Positions 1 through 8,925 of a DNA stretch of 44,726 nucleotides are shown here, piece after piece. The stretch spans positions 1 through 44,726 of the forward strand of contig NZ_CANLEA010000034.1 in assembly GCF_947489565.1 (NCBI RefSeq). The letters run 5' to 3'. The notes beneath the pieces were generated by a model. That model was not told where the DNA came from. It was given only the letters and a program-made list of their open reading frames with translations, and ran no database searches. Numbering within the stretch: position 1 is the stretch's first letter; every line of letters starts with the position of its first letter. The position numbers and the translations under genes were made by a program. Origin of the DNA: an uncultured Kordia sp. Its GTDB lineage: Bacteria; Bacteroidota; Bacteroidia; Flavobacteriales; Flavobacteriaceae.

Positions 1-3000
1 GACAATGACGGATTAAACAACGGAGAAGAAACTACAGGCGTAGACGATCCAACAACACCAGCCGATCCAAATGGTAACACAACCGATCCACAAGATCCAG
101 ATACGGATGGTGACGGTGTGACTGACGGAGATGAAGCAAATGATGGAACGAATCCAAACGATCCATGTGATTTTGTAGCAGCCAACCAAACGGTAGCAGT
201 AGAAGCAGCATGGAATGGTTTAGATTGTGATAATGACGGACTAACCAATGAAGAAGAGGTTACAGGAGTAGATGATCCAACGACGCCAGCGAATCCAAAT
301 GGTAATACAACCGATCCACAAGATCCAGACACGGATGGAGACGGAGTTACTGACGGAATAGAAGCAGTTGATGGAACCGATCCAAACGATCCATGTCTAT
401 ACGAAGCATCAAGTCAAGACATCACTGCTGTAGAAGTGGCTTGGAATGACTTAGATTGTGATAATGATGGATTAAACAACGGAGAAGAAACTACAGGCGT
501 AGACGATCCAGCAACACCAGCTGATCCAAATGGAAACACAACCGATCCACAAGATCCAGATACGGATGGCGACGGTGTGACTGATGGAGACGAAGCAAAT
601 GACGGAACAAATCCAAACGATCCATGTGACTTTGTAGCAGCGAATCAAACGGTAACGGTAGAAGCAGCATGGAACGGATTAGACTGTGATAATGATGGAC
701 TGACCAATGAAGAAGAAGTTACAGGCATAGATGATCCAACAACACCAGCGAATCCAAACGGCAATACAACCGATCCACAAGATCCAGATACGGATGGCGA
801 CGGAGTTACTGACGGAATAGAAGCAGTAGATGGAACTGATCCAAACGATCCATGTTTATATGAAGCATCAAGTCAAGATATCACTGCTGTAGAAGCAGCA
901 TGGAACGACTTAGATTGTGACAATGACGGATTAAACAACGGAGAAGAAACCACAGGAGTAGATGATCCATCAACGCCAGCTGATCCAAATGGTAATACAA
1001 CCGATCCACAAGATCCAGACACGGATGGTGACGGTGTGACTGACGGAGATGAAGCAAATGATGGAACGAATCCAAACGATCCATGTGATTTTGTAGCAGC
1101 CAACCAAACGGTAGCAGTAGAAGCAGCATGGAATGGTTTAGATTGTGATAATGACGGACTAACCAATGAAGAAGAGGTTACAGGAGTAGATGATCCAACG
1201 ACGCCAGCGAATCCAAATGGTAATACAACCGATCCACAAGATCCAGACACGGATGGAGACGGAGTTACTGACGGAATAGAAGCAGTTGATGGAACCGATC
1301 CAAACGATCCATGTCTATACGAAGCATCAAGTCAAGACATCACTGCTGTAGAAGTGGCTTGGAATGACTTAGATTGTGATAATGATGGATTAAACAACGG
1401 AGAAGAAACTACAGGCGTAGACGATCCAGCAACACCAGCTGATCCAAATGGAAACACAACCGATCCACAAGATCCAGATACGGATGGCGACGGTGTGACT
1501 GATGGAGACGAAGCAAATGACGGAACAAATCCAAACGATCCATGTGACTTTGTAGCAGCGAATCAAACGGTAACGGTAGAAGCAGCATGGAACGGATTAG
1601 ACTGTGATAATGATGGACTGACCAATGAAGAAGAAGTTACAGGCATAGATGATCCAACAACACCAGCGAATCCAAACGGCAATACAACCGATCCACAAGA
1701 TCCAGATACGGATGGCGACGGAGTTACTGACGGAATAGAAGCAGTAGATGGAACTGATCCAAACGATCCATGTTTATATGAAGCATCAAGTCAAGATATC
1801 ACTGCTGTAGAAGCAGCATGGAACGACTTAGATTGTGACAATGACGGATTAAACAACGGAGAAGAAACCACAGGAGTAGATGATCCATCAACGCCAGCTG
1901 ATCCAAATGGTAATACAACCGATCCACAAGATCCAGACACGGACGGAGACGGAGTAACTGACGGAGACGAGGCAAATGATGGAACGAATCCAAATGATCC
2001 ATGTGACTTTGTAGCAGCAAACCAAACAGTAACAGTTGATGCAACTTGGAACGATCTAGACTGTGATAATGACGGACTGACGAATGAAGAAGAAGTAACA
2101 GGCGTAGACGATCCAACAACACCAGCAAATCCAAACGGAAACACAACGGACCCACAAAATCCAGATACGGATGGAGACGGCGTAACCGATGGAGATGAAG
2201 CAAATGATGGAACTGATCCAAACGATCCGTGTAGTCTTGAAATCCTGAGTCAAACAGTGACAGCTTCCATGATGTGGAATGATTTAGACTGTGACAATGA
2301 CGGATTAAATAATGAAGAAGAGCTTACAGGAGTAGACGATCCAACAACACCAGCCGATCCAAATGGAAACACAACCGATCCACAAGATCCAGACACGGAT
2401 GGAGACGGTGTAACCGATGGAGACGAAGCAAATGACGGAACGAATCCAAATGATCCTTGTGATTTTATAACAGCAAGTCAAACGGTAGCAGTAGAAGCAG
2501 CATGGAATGGTTTAGATTGTGATAATGACGGACTAACCAATGAAGAAGAAGTTACAGGCGTAGATGATCCTTCGACTCCAGCGAATCCAAACGGAAACAC
2601 AACCGATCCACAAGATCCAGACACGGATGGAGACGGAGTTACTGATGGAGACGAAGCAAACGATGGTACAAATCCAAATGATCCTTGTGATTATATTTCA
2701 GGAAGTCAAACGGTAGCAGTCGATGCAGCTTGGAGTAGTCTAGATTGTGATAATGATGGACTAAATAATGATGAAGAGTTGACAGGAACGGATGATCCAG
2801 CAACACCAGCGAATCCAAATGGTAATATGACCGATCCACAAGATCCAGATACGGATGGAGACGGAGTTACCGATGGAGATGAAGCAAACGATGGCACTGA
2901 TCCAAACGATCCTTGTGATTTAATATTAGCAAGTCAATCAGTACCAGTAGAAGCAGTTTGGAATGATTTAGACTGTGATAATGACGGACTGACAAACGAA

Positions 3001-4593
3001 GAGGAAGTAACAGGAGTAGACGATCCAGCAACACCAGCCGATCCAAATGGTAACGTAACAAATCCATTGAATCCAGATACGGATGGCGACGGAGTTACTG
3101 ACGGAGATGAAGCAGTTGATGGTACAAATCCAAACGATCCATGTGAATACAATCCAGTAAATCAAGATTTAGCAATCGTAACGGCTGCTTGGAATGATTT
3201 AGACTGTGATAGTGATGGATTGACAAATGGAGAAGAAGCTACAGGAATAGACGATCCTAATACGCCGATCGATCCTAATGGTAATATAACGGATCCATTA
3301 GATGAAGATACAGACGGCGATGGAGTTACTGATGGAGATGAAGCAAACGATGGTACAGATCCGAATGATCCTTGTGACTTTATACCAGCAAGTCAAACAG
3401 TTCCAGCGGATACAGCTTTTGAAAACCTAGACTGTGATGGTGATGGAGTAACAAATGCACAAGAAATAACAGATGGTACAGATCCAGATGATCCTTGTGA
3501 CTATAATGCTTCAAACCAAAACATAGCAATTGTAACCGATGCTTGGGATGCAATCGATTGTGATGGAGATGGTGTAGTGAACGGTCAGGAAATATTAGAT
3601 GCGACCGATCCACAAAACCCATGTGACTTTGATGTCAATAGTCAAGATGTATCTATCATTACGATGAACTTTGATGATCTCGATTGTGATGGCGATGGAG
3701 TTACAAACGGTCAAGAAGCAATTGACGGAACTGATCCAGAAGATCCTTGTGAATACGAAGTATTGAGTCAAGATATCTCAGCGGTAACAGTTGATTGGGA
3801 AATGATTGATTGTGATGGTGATGGAGTGACAAACGGTGATGAAGTTACTGATGGAACTCGTGTACAAGATCCATGTGATTACGACACAGCAAGTCAAGAC
3901 TTAGCCACAGTAAGTGCCGCATGGAGCAATGCAGATTGTGATGGTGATGGAGTAACGAATGGCGATGAAGTTGCAGATGGAACCAATCCTTTAGATGATT
4001 GTAGTCTCAACATAGCAAGTCAAACGGTAGCACCTTCTGATGCATGGAATAATGGAGATTGTGATGGCGATGGAGTTACAAATGCTGTCGAAGTTTCCAA
4101 TGATAACACCAATCCAGCAGATCCATGTGATTTTGACTTCAACAGTCAAGACTTAAGTACGGTAAGTGCTGCATGGTTAGCACTCAACTGTGATGGTGAT
4201 GCAATTCCAAACGGAGACGAACTTGGAGATGAAAACGGAAATGACATTCCAGACTACTTAGAGGTAAACAACGGAGATCCAAATGTTCCTCTAGAAGTAT
4301 ATGACATAGTAACACCAAATGGTGATGGACTCAATGATGTGTTCACTATCAGAGGAATTCAAAACTTCCCTAACAATAACTTAAAAATCTATAACAGATG
4401 GGGAGTTAAAGTATACGATGTAGACGGATATGGTCAAGGAAATAAATTCTTCCGAGGATACTCTGAAGGTAGAGTCACCATAGCAAAAGACGATCGCTTA
4501 CCTGTAGGAACCTACTACTATGTACTGTCTTATGTAGACGGAAACGGCAATAGACAAGAAAAAGCAGGACCACTTTACATTAATAGAAGATAA
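1..4593 (+). CDS. Giant DxDxDG-repeat surface adhesin with T9SS type B C-terminal domain (5' end outside window)
   Basis: The reading frame is open from base 1, so the gene begins upstream; 1530 residues plus the stop are visible. It should be a secreted cell-surface protein exported by the type IX system and perhaps used in adhesion or gliding. The visible part is about 21 modules. Fourteen long modules of 76-77 residues carry two acidic Ca-binding-type loops (LDCDNDG and DTDGDGVTDG) and a Trp; seven shorter ones of about 43 residues (LDCDGDGVTN) follow. Each module has a Cys pair 19-20 residues apart. The last ~95 residues (TPNGDGLNDVF, then NRWG and PVGTYYYV) match the gliding-motility-associated C-terminal (CHU_C, type B sorting) domain. 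Genes for PorP/SprF and OmpA proteins follow, as in sprB-sprF type loci. The ligand is unknown. Many antisense open frames here are by-products of the repeat codons. Confidence 0.9.
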   Translation, partial: DNDGLNNGEETTGVDDPTTPADPNGNTTDPQDPDTDGDGVTDGDEANDGTNPNDPCDFVAANQTVAVEAAWNGLDCDNDGLTNEEEVTGVDDPTTPANPNGNTTDPQDPDTDGDGVTDGIEAVDGTDPNDPCLYEASSQDITAVEVAWNDLDCDNDGLNNGEETTGVDDPATPADPNGNTTDPQDPDTDGDGVTDGDEANDGTNPNDPCDFVAANQTVTVEAAWNGLDCDNDGLTNEEEVTGIDDPTTPANPNGNTTDPQDPDTDGDGVTDGIEAVDGTDPNDPCLYEASSQDITAVEAAWNDLDCDNDGLNNGEETTGVDDPSTPADPNGNTTDPQDPDTDGDGVTDGDEANDGTNPNDPCDFVAANQTVAVEAAWNGLDCDNDGLTNEEEVTGVDDPTTPANPNGNTTDPQDPDTDGDGVTDGIEAVDGTDPNDPCLYEASSQDITAVEVAWNDLDCDNDGLNNGEETTGVDDPATPADPNGNTTDPQDPDTDGDGVTDGDEANDGTNPNDPCDFVAANQTVTVEAAWNGLDCDNDGLTNEEEVTGIDDPTTPANPNGNTTDPQDPDTDGDGVTDGIEAVDGTDPNDPCLYEASSQDITAVEAAWNDLDCDNDGLNNGEETTGVDDPSTPADPNGNTTDPQDPDTDGDGVTDGDEANDGTNPNDPCDFVAANQTVTVDATWNDLDCDNDGLTNEEEVTGVDDPTTPANPNGNTTDPQNPDTDGDGVTDGDEANDGTDPNDPCSLEILSQTVTASMMWNDLDCDNDGLNNEEELTGVDDPTTPADPNGNTTDPQDPDTDGDGVTDGDEANDGTNPNDPCDFITASQTVAVEAAWNGLDCDNDGLTNEEEVTGVDDPSTPANPNGNTTDPQDPDTDGDGVTDGDEANDGTNPNDPCDYISGSQTVAVDAAWSSLDCDNDGLNNDEELTGTDDPATPANPNGNMTDPQDPDTDGDGVTDGDEANDGTDPNDPCDLILASQSVPVEAVWNDLDCDNDGLTNEEEVTGVDDPATPADPNGNVTNPLNPDTDGDGVTDGDEAVDGTNPNDPCEYNPVNQDLAIVTAAWNDLDCDSDGLTNGEEATGIDDPNTPIDPNGNITDPLDEDTDGDGVTDGDEANDGTDPNDPCDFIPASQTVPADTAFENLDCDGDGVTNAQEITDGTDPDDPCDYNASNQNIAIVTDAWDAIDCDGDGVVNGQEILDATDPQNPCDFDVNSQDVSIITMNFDDLDCDGDGVTNGQEAIDGTDPEDPCEYEVLSQDISAVTVDWEMIDCDGDGVTNGDEVTDGTRVQDPCDYDTASQDLATVSAAWSNADCDGDGVTNGDEVADGTNPLDDCSLNIASQTVAPSDAWNNGDCDGDGVTNAVEVSNDNTNPADPCDFDFNSQDLSTVSAAWLALNCDGDAIPNGDELGDENGNDIPDYLEVNNGDPNVPLEVYDIVTPNGDGLNDVFTIRGIQNFPNNNLKIYNRWGVKVYDVDGYGQGNKFFRGYSEGRVTIAKDDRLPVGTYYYVLSYVDGNGNRQEKAGPLYINRR
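103..1938 (+). repeat. Perfect 918-bp tandem duplication inside the adhesin gene
   Basis: Bases 103-1020 recur at 1021-1938. Line-by-line comparison by eye found no mismatch inside the units; the copies diverge at base 102 versus 1020 and again at about 1944. The unit is 306 codons, in frame, and holds four modules. It is itself made of two similar but non-identical 459-bp halves (153 codons, two modules each). This is nested duplication, with the 918-bp step the most recent. Such identity favours length change by recombination or slippage, and also makes mis-assembly possible. Confidence 0.9.
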
Positions 4594-4606
4594 AAACAAT
4601 ACAAAC

Positions 4607-4633
4607 ACCTATCGGAGTTTTGCTCCGGTAGGT
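4607..4633 (+). terminator. Hairpin between adhesin and porP-like gene
   Basis: An 11-bp stem with one G-U pair (ACCTATCGGAG against CTCCGGTAGGT) and loop TTTTG lies 14 bases after the adhesin stop codon. There is no clear T-tract after it. It could be a partial terminator or an mRNA-processing or stability hairpin that lowers expression of the downstream genes relative to the adhesin. Confidence 0.6.
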
Positions 4634-4648
4634 ATAATACATACACTT

Positions 4649-5593
4649 ATGAAAAAAAATTATGTAACCATTATAGCTCTACTGGTTTTAGTGTTGTTCT
4701 CTAATCATACAACAGCTCAACAAGATGCGCAGTATACCCAATACATGTACAATACGTTGAGTATAAATCCTGCCTATGCTGGATCAAGAGATGTGTTTAG
4801 TTTTCTAGGATTATACAGAACGCAGTGGGTAGGACTAGATGGAGCACCAAGAACTTTTACGGCGTCTATGCATTCACCAGTAGGAAAGCGTGTCGGATTA
4901 GGTCTTAATATAACCAATGACGAAATATTTATTGCCAAAGAAAGTTACATCGATATCGATTTTAGCTACACCTTAGATGTAGGAGAGCAAGGACGATTGG
5001 CATTAGGTATAAAAGCAGGAGCACATTTATTAGATATAGATTCTAACAGACTCAATACAGGAGCATTCAATCCAGGTGATCCAGATGCCATGATCAATAT
5101 TGATAGGCGTTTTTCGCCACAATTTGGAGCCGGATTATATTATCATACGCCTAAATTTTACTTAGGATTGAGTGTGCCAAACATGCTAGAAACAGAACAT
5201 TTTGATGAATCTTCAAATAACAATAACTCAAGCGCAACAGCCAGAGAACGTGTCAATTACTATTTAATGACAGGATATGTATTTGATCTTTCAAATGAAG
5301 TGAAATTTAAACCCGCAGGTTTGGTAAAGTTAGTAGCAGGAGCACCTTTACAGGTAGATGTATCTGCTAACTTTTTAATCTATGACAAACTCACGCTTGG
5401 AGCCGCATATCGATGGAGTGCTGCACTCAGCGCTATGGCCGGATTTCAACTATCGGATCAATTCATGATTGGATTTGCATACGATAGAGAAACTACGCAA
5501 CTACAACAATTCAACGATGGTTCTTACGAAGTATTTCTTCGATTTGAACTCTTCAAGCGAAACAAACGTATGGTATCACCAAGATTCTTTTAA
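4649..5593 (+). CDS. PorP/SprF family type IX secretion outer-membrane protein
   Basis: The 314-residue protein has a signal peptide (hydrophobic run at residues 8-18, cleavage expected near TTAQ) and then the family's N-terminal hallmark: QDAQYTQYMYN, NPAYAGSR and YRTQWVGLDGAP. The rest reads as alternating beta strands of an outer-membrane barrel and ends in a Phe (PRFF). In gliding flavobacteria SprF is needed to export or anchor the SprB adhesin, and PorP/SprF paralogues usually sit directly after a type B-sorted adhesin, as here. The start is the ATG 15 bases after the hairpin. The gap to the next gene is 20 bases, so the two are probably co-transcribed. The family is certain; the pairing with the upstream adhesin is inferred from position. 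Confidence 0.93.
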   Translation: MKKNYVTIIALLVLVLFSNHTTAQQDAQYTQYMYNTLSINPAYAGSRDVFSFLGLYRTQWVGLDGAPRTFTASMHSPVGKRVGLGLNITNDEIFIAKESYIDIDFSYTLDVGEQGRLALGIKAGAHLLDIDSNRLNTGAFNPGDPDAMINIDRRFSPQFGAGLYYHTPKFYLGLSVPNMLETEHFDESSNNNNSSATARERVNYYLMTGYVFDLSNEVKFKPAGLVKLVAGAPLQVDVSANFLIYDKLTLGAAYRWSAALSAMAGFQLSDQFMIGFAYDRETTQLQQFNDGSYEVFLRFELFKRNKRMVSPRFF

Positions 5594-5613
5594 TCCAACA
5601 AAAATAGTTACAC

Positions 5614-7569
5614 ATGAGATATACAATATACACAATCATAGCTGTCTTAATCGTTGGAATAGGAGCGGTTAACGCACAAGAAAAAAATATCAAAAAAGGA
5701 AATAATCAATATGATAATTATGCCTTTATCGATGCACGTGAAGCGTACCTGAAAGTAGCTGAAGAAGGATATCAATCGGTAGAATTATTAGCGCGGTTAG
5801 GTGATTCTTACTATTTCACAGCAGATTATGCAAATGCAGCAAAATGGTACGGAGCTTTATATAACTTTTCAGAAGATATTGATTCAGAATATTTATACAG
5901 GTATGCGCTTTCGCTAAAAAGTACAGAACAATATGCGACTTCAGATGCGATCATGGAAAAATTTTATGAAAGGAAAGGAGAAGACTTTCGCGGAAAATTA
6001 TTTGTAAACGAACGCAATTATTTACAAGAAATAGAACAACAATCAGGACGTTTTAAACTTGAAAAAACAATCTTCAATTCCGACTTGTCAGATTTTGCAC
6101 CTTCGTTCTATCAAAACAGATTGGTATTTGCATCCAACAGATCAAATCGTGGTGCCACCAAAAGAATTCATGATTGGAACGAACAACCTTTTCTAGATTT
6201 ATATCAGGTAAATATTGTCTCAGAAGATGAAGCAAATACCGTTGAAAAAATGTCAAGAGACATCAACTCAAAATATCACGAATCTACAGCAGTCTATACA
6301 AAAGACGGAAACACCTTATATTTTACACGAAACAATTACACAAATAAAGAATACAAAGAAGACGATCAAGGAACAAACAAGTTAAAACTCTACAGAGCCA
6401 CACGCGAAAATGACAAGTGGAATGTAGAAGAATTACCGTTTAACAGTGATCAATATTCAGTAGCGCATCCAGCATTAAGCGCAGATGAAAAAACATTATA
6501 CTTTGCTTCTGACAAACCAGGAGGAAAAGGACAGTCAGACTTATACAAAGTAGCAATTAAAGGAACGGAGTTTGGAGAACCTGAAAATTTAGGAGATACC
6601 ATCAATACAGAAGGTAGAGAAACCTTTCCGTTTATCAGTAAAGATAATAAGCTTTATTTTTCATCCGATGGACATGTTGGTTTGGGAGGGTTAGATGTTT
6701 TTGTGTCAGATATTGACAGGGCAAATGACTTCAGGGAAGTTTTTAACTTGGGTCGCCCAATCAACAGTCCTGAGGATGATTTTACGTTTATCATTAACGA
6801 AACTACAGGAAGCGGATATTTCGCTTCCAATCGTGAAGGCGGTATGGGAGATGATGATATTTACAGCTTTACGCGAACACAAAAAATCATTTCAAAATGT
6901 AGCCAAAAACTAGAAGGAATCGTATTGGATGAACAAACAAACAATCCAATTCCAAACGCTAAAGTCGTATTGTTGGATGGTGATACCAATGTTTTAGCGC
7001 AAACATTTGCCAAAGATGACGGAAGTTTTGAGTTTCCTTTAGATTGTAATACGCAATATGCCATTAGAGCAGCAAAGGAAAACTATACCACTGCCGAAAA
7101 AACATTTGGAACCACAAACGAACTCAATAAAACAATCAAAAAAACGCTATTTCTCAAAACAGGAAACTCTTTAGAAAAACCAATTGTAGCTCCTATTGGT
7201 GCTGATTTGGTGAAAATACTAGGATTAAATCCAATCTATTTTGATTTAGATAAAGACTATATCCGAGCAGATGCAGAAATAGAATTACGCAAAGTAATTG
7301 CAGTAATGAAACTATATCCAGATATGAAAATTGACGTGCGCTCACACACAGATAGTAGAGCGGATGACGATTATAATATGGATTTATCAAATCGACGTGC
7401 ACAATCTACCATGCAATTTCTAATAACCAATGGTATCAATGAAAGTAGGCTCAAAGGCAAGGGCTACGGAGAAACTAGGCACGTCAATAGATGTCGTAAC
7501 GGTGTCCCATGCACTGAATACGAACATCAACTGAATAGACGAAGTGAATTTATCATCATAGAAAATTAA
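5614..7569 (+). CDS. OmpA-family lipoprotein-like cell-envelope protein with TPR, WD40-like and CarboxypepD-reg regions
   Basis: This 651-residue protein starts with a signal peptide (about residues 1-22, ending VNAQ). A TPR-like helical part covers about residues 25-130. A beta-propeller of PD40 type covers about 150-430 (repeats such as TLYFASDKPGGKGQSDLY and KLYFSSDGHVGLGGLDVF). A carboxypeptidase-regulatory-like Ig fold follows at about 434-520 (LEGIVLDEQTNNPIPNAKV). A peptidoglycan-binding OmpA domain ends the protein (FDLDKDYIR, SHTDSRADDDYN, LSNRRAQS, LNRRSEF). This domain order is the usual partner of PorP/SprF and adhesin genes (PorE-like) and probably ties the secretion or attachment complex to the cell wall. 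It forms an operon with porP and is followed by a strong terminator. No lipobox Cys is visible, so it may be soluble in the periplasm. Confidence 0.9.
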   Translation: MRYTIYTIIAVLIVGIGAVNAQEKNIKKGNNQYDNYAFIDAREAYLKVAEEGYQSVELLARLGDSYYFTADYANAAKWYGALYNFSEDIDSEYLYRYALSLKSTEQYATSDAIMEKFYERKGEDFRGKLFVNERNYLQEIEQQSGRFKLEKTIFNSDLSDFAPSFYQNRLVFASNRSNRGATKRIHDWNEQPFLDLYQVNIVSEDEANTVEKMSRDINSKYHESTAVYTKDGNTLYFTRNNYTNKEYKEDDQGTNKLKLYRATRENDKWNVEELPFNSDQYSVAHPALSADEKTLYFASDKPGGKGQSDLYKVAIKGTEFGEPENLGDTINTEGRETFPFISKDNKLYFSSDGHVGLGGLDVFVSDIDRANDFREVFNLGRPINSPEDDFTFIINETTGSGYFASNREGGMGDDDIYSFTRTQKIISKCSQKLEGIVLDEQTNNPIPNAKVVLLDGDTNVLAQTFAKDDGSFEFPLDCNTQYAIRAAKENYTTAEKTFGTTNELNKTIKKTLFLKTGNSLEKPIVAPIGADLVKILGLNPIYFDLDKDYIRADAEIELRKVIAVMKLYPDMKIDVRSHTDSRADDDYNMDLSNRRAQSTMQFLITNGINESRLKGKGYGETRHVNRCRNGVPCTEYEHQLNRRSEFIIIEN

Positions 7570-7616
7570 TACGATTCGAGTACGTGGCAATTTTTAAAAA
7601 AAACGCTTGTCTATTT

Positions 7617-7656
7617 AAGCCCTGGAGTGTCGCTTACTCTGGGGCTTTCTTCTTTT
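7617..7656 (+). terminator. Rho-independent terminator after the ompA-like gene
   Basis: A 12-bp stem with two G-U pairs (AAGCCCTGGAGT with ACTCTGGGGCTT, 7617-7628 and 7636-7647), a 7-base loop, then a T-rich tail. It closes the adhesin-porP-ompA unit. Confidence 0.85.
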
Positions 7657-7682
7657 TATAATATGACTAGAGTGAGTTCAAC

Positions 7683-7714
7683 TTTTGAAAGGAAACGCTA
7701 AATACGTATCTTCA
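7683..7714 (+). promoter_or_regulatory. Weak candidate promoter for the SIR2-like gene
   Basis: TTTTG at 7683-7687, 19 bases before TATCTTCA (7707-7714), resembles the Bacteroidota TTTG / TAnnTTTG pattern, but the -7 element has two mismatches. It lies 39 bases before the ATG, after a terminator, so a promoter is expected near here. Confidence 0.3.
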
Positions 7715-7753
7715 CCACAAAGGATAAAATAACAACATCAATACGCGAAAACC

Positions 7754-8662
7754 ATGACTAAAACAGCTTCAGAAATACAAGAAATTCTTTTTACTCACAA
7801 AGAAGATCTAGGTTTTATTTTAGGAAATGGAATCAATTTGCATTACCAAAAAGACAATGTTTCATGGTATAACTTATTGCTCGATTTATGGAAAACTCAT
7901 GCCGATGAACCTATGGACGAAATTCCAGAAGGTATCTCATTCATAGAATTTTATGATGCTTTGGGTTTGCAAAATGTAACACAATCCGGCTTTTCAACAC
8001 AATTACAAAAAGATGTAAAAGCAAAAATGTTAGACTGGCAACCTGACAATGCACAAAACTTAATATTAGATAAAATAAAAACATTCAATGCGCCAATCTT
8101 GACGACTAATTTTGACGATTTAATTCCAAAATCGATGAAGCTAGACATGCATCGAATTGCAAACACAAGTTTCACAGATCACTACCCTTGGGCAACATAT
8201 TATGCAAACAATGAACTCAAATCGCCATTAGATGGTTTTGGTGTTTGGTATATGAATGGAATGGTAAAATATCACAGAAGCATCAAACTTGGACTATCTG
8301 AATATATGGGAAATGTAGAACGTGCGCGTAAAATGGTCAATAATAATTACGGCTACATTCCTAACAACACTACAAATCCTTGGGTTGCAAACAATACGTG
8401 GATTGATATCATGTTCAATAAATCCTTATGTATTTTCGGATTAAGTCTGGACGAAACAGAAGTTTTTTTCAGATGGTTACTCATTCAACGCGCCAAATTC
8501 TTCAAGCGTTTTCCAAAATACAGTCACAAAGGATGGTACATCATGAAATCTGAAGACAATAACCCAAAAACGATTGGAAAAAAATTCTTCCTTAAATCTG
8601 TTGGAATAGAAGTCATTGAAGTAGAAGACTATCCTGTTTTATATGAAGACATCTGGAAGTAG
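7754..8662 (+). CDS. Stand-alone SIR2-like domain protein (possible NAD-binding enzyme)
   Basis: The whole 302-residue protein looks like one SIR2-like Rossmann domain. FILGNGINLHY (residues 21-31) matches the nucleotide-binding Gly loop. ILTTNFDDLI (115-124, Asn119 and Asp121) matches the TTNYD motif that carries the catalytic Asn in NAD-cleaving SIR2 proteins. WYMNGMVKYHRSIKLG (165-180) sits where the family usually has an HG motif. LCIFGLSLDE (225-234) matches the late Gly-Ser strand. Bacterial SIR2-like proteins include anti-phage NADases, but those normally have an effector partner or extra domain; none is seen here. Asn replaces the usual catalytic His, so NAD cleavage is doubtful. It is a single-gene unit between a terminator and a separate promoter. 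The fold is probable, the role unknown. Confidence 0.75.
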   Translation: MTKTASEIQEILFTHKEDLGFILGNGINLHYQKDNVSWYNLLLDLWKTHADEPMDEIPEGISFIEFYDALGLQNVTQSGFSTQLQKDVKAKMLDWQPDNAQNLILDKIKTFNAPILTTNFDDLIPKSMKLDMHRIANTSFTDHYPWATYYANNELKSPLDGFGVWYMNGMVKYHRSIKLGLSEYMGNVERARKMVNNNYGYIPNNTTNPWVANNTWIDIMFNKSLCIFGLSLDETEVFFRWLLIQRAKFFKRFPKYSHKGWYIMKSEDNNPKTIGKKFFLKSVGIEVIEVEDYPVLYEDIWK

Positions 8663-8690
8663 TTAGGTTTTAGGTCTTAGGTTTTAGGTC
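8663..8690 (+). repeat. 14-bp perfect tandem repeat (x2) at the stop codon
   Basis: TTAGGTTTTAGGTC occurs twice, head to tail, beginning at the base after the SIR2-like stop codon. No function is evident; it is part of a simple-sequence spacer. Confidence 0.85.
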
Positions 8691-8713
8691 TTGGGAAGTT
8701 TCTCAAGAACGCT

Positions 8714-8784
8714 CAAATCAACAAATCAACAAAAGAACAAATCAACAAATAAGAAGTTCACATGTTTATAAGTTTACAAGTTTA
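8714..8784 (+). repeat. Dispersed CAAATCAACAAAT-type intergenic repeat, copy 1
   Basis: A run of CAAATCAACAAAT units followed by GAAGTT and then GTTTATAAGTTTA recurs in the same order at 15961-16018, in another spacer upstream of a plus-strand gene. The two copies differ by small insertions. Confidence 0.7.
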
Positions 8785-8871
8785 GTCTTTGAAACAAAGA
8801 ATAACATATCATATTACCAACACCCAACAAACCGTTCACCACAATCAATTTCCCGTTCGCCATATTTTCGA

Positions 8872-8901
8872 TTGTAGAAACTCCAAAGTGCTATACTTTT
8901 A
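8872..8901 (+). promoter_or_regulatory. Candidate promoter for the alpha/beta hydrolase gene
   Basis: TTG (8872-8874), a 19-base spacer, then TACTTTTA (8894-8901), seven of eight fixed/spacer positions matching TAnnTTTG. It is 24 bases upstream of the ATG. Confidence 0.4.
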
Positions 8902-8925
8902 CATCGTAATCAAAAAACGACAGAC

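Noticed and set aside
873-3622. Several antisense open frames of 60-140 codons across the adhesin gene
   Set aside because: They follow from the repeated GAT/CCA/ACG codons, are low-complexity, and have no start context or family resemblance.
7754-8662. SIR2-like gene as part of a Thoeris or other defence system
   Set aside because: No TIR, HerA, Argonaute or phage-defence gene lies nearby, and the usual catalytic His is not in place.
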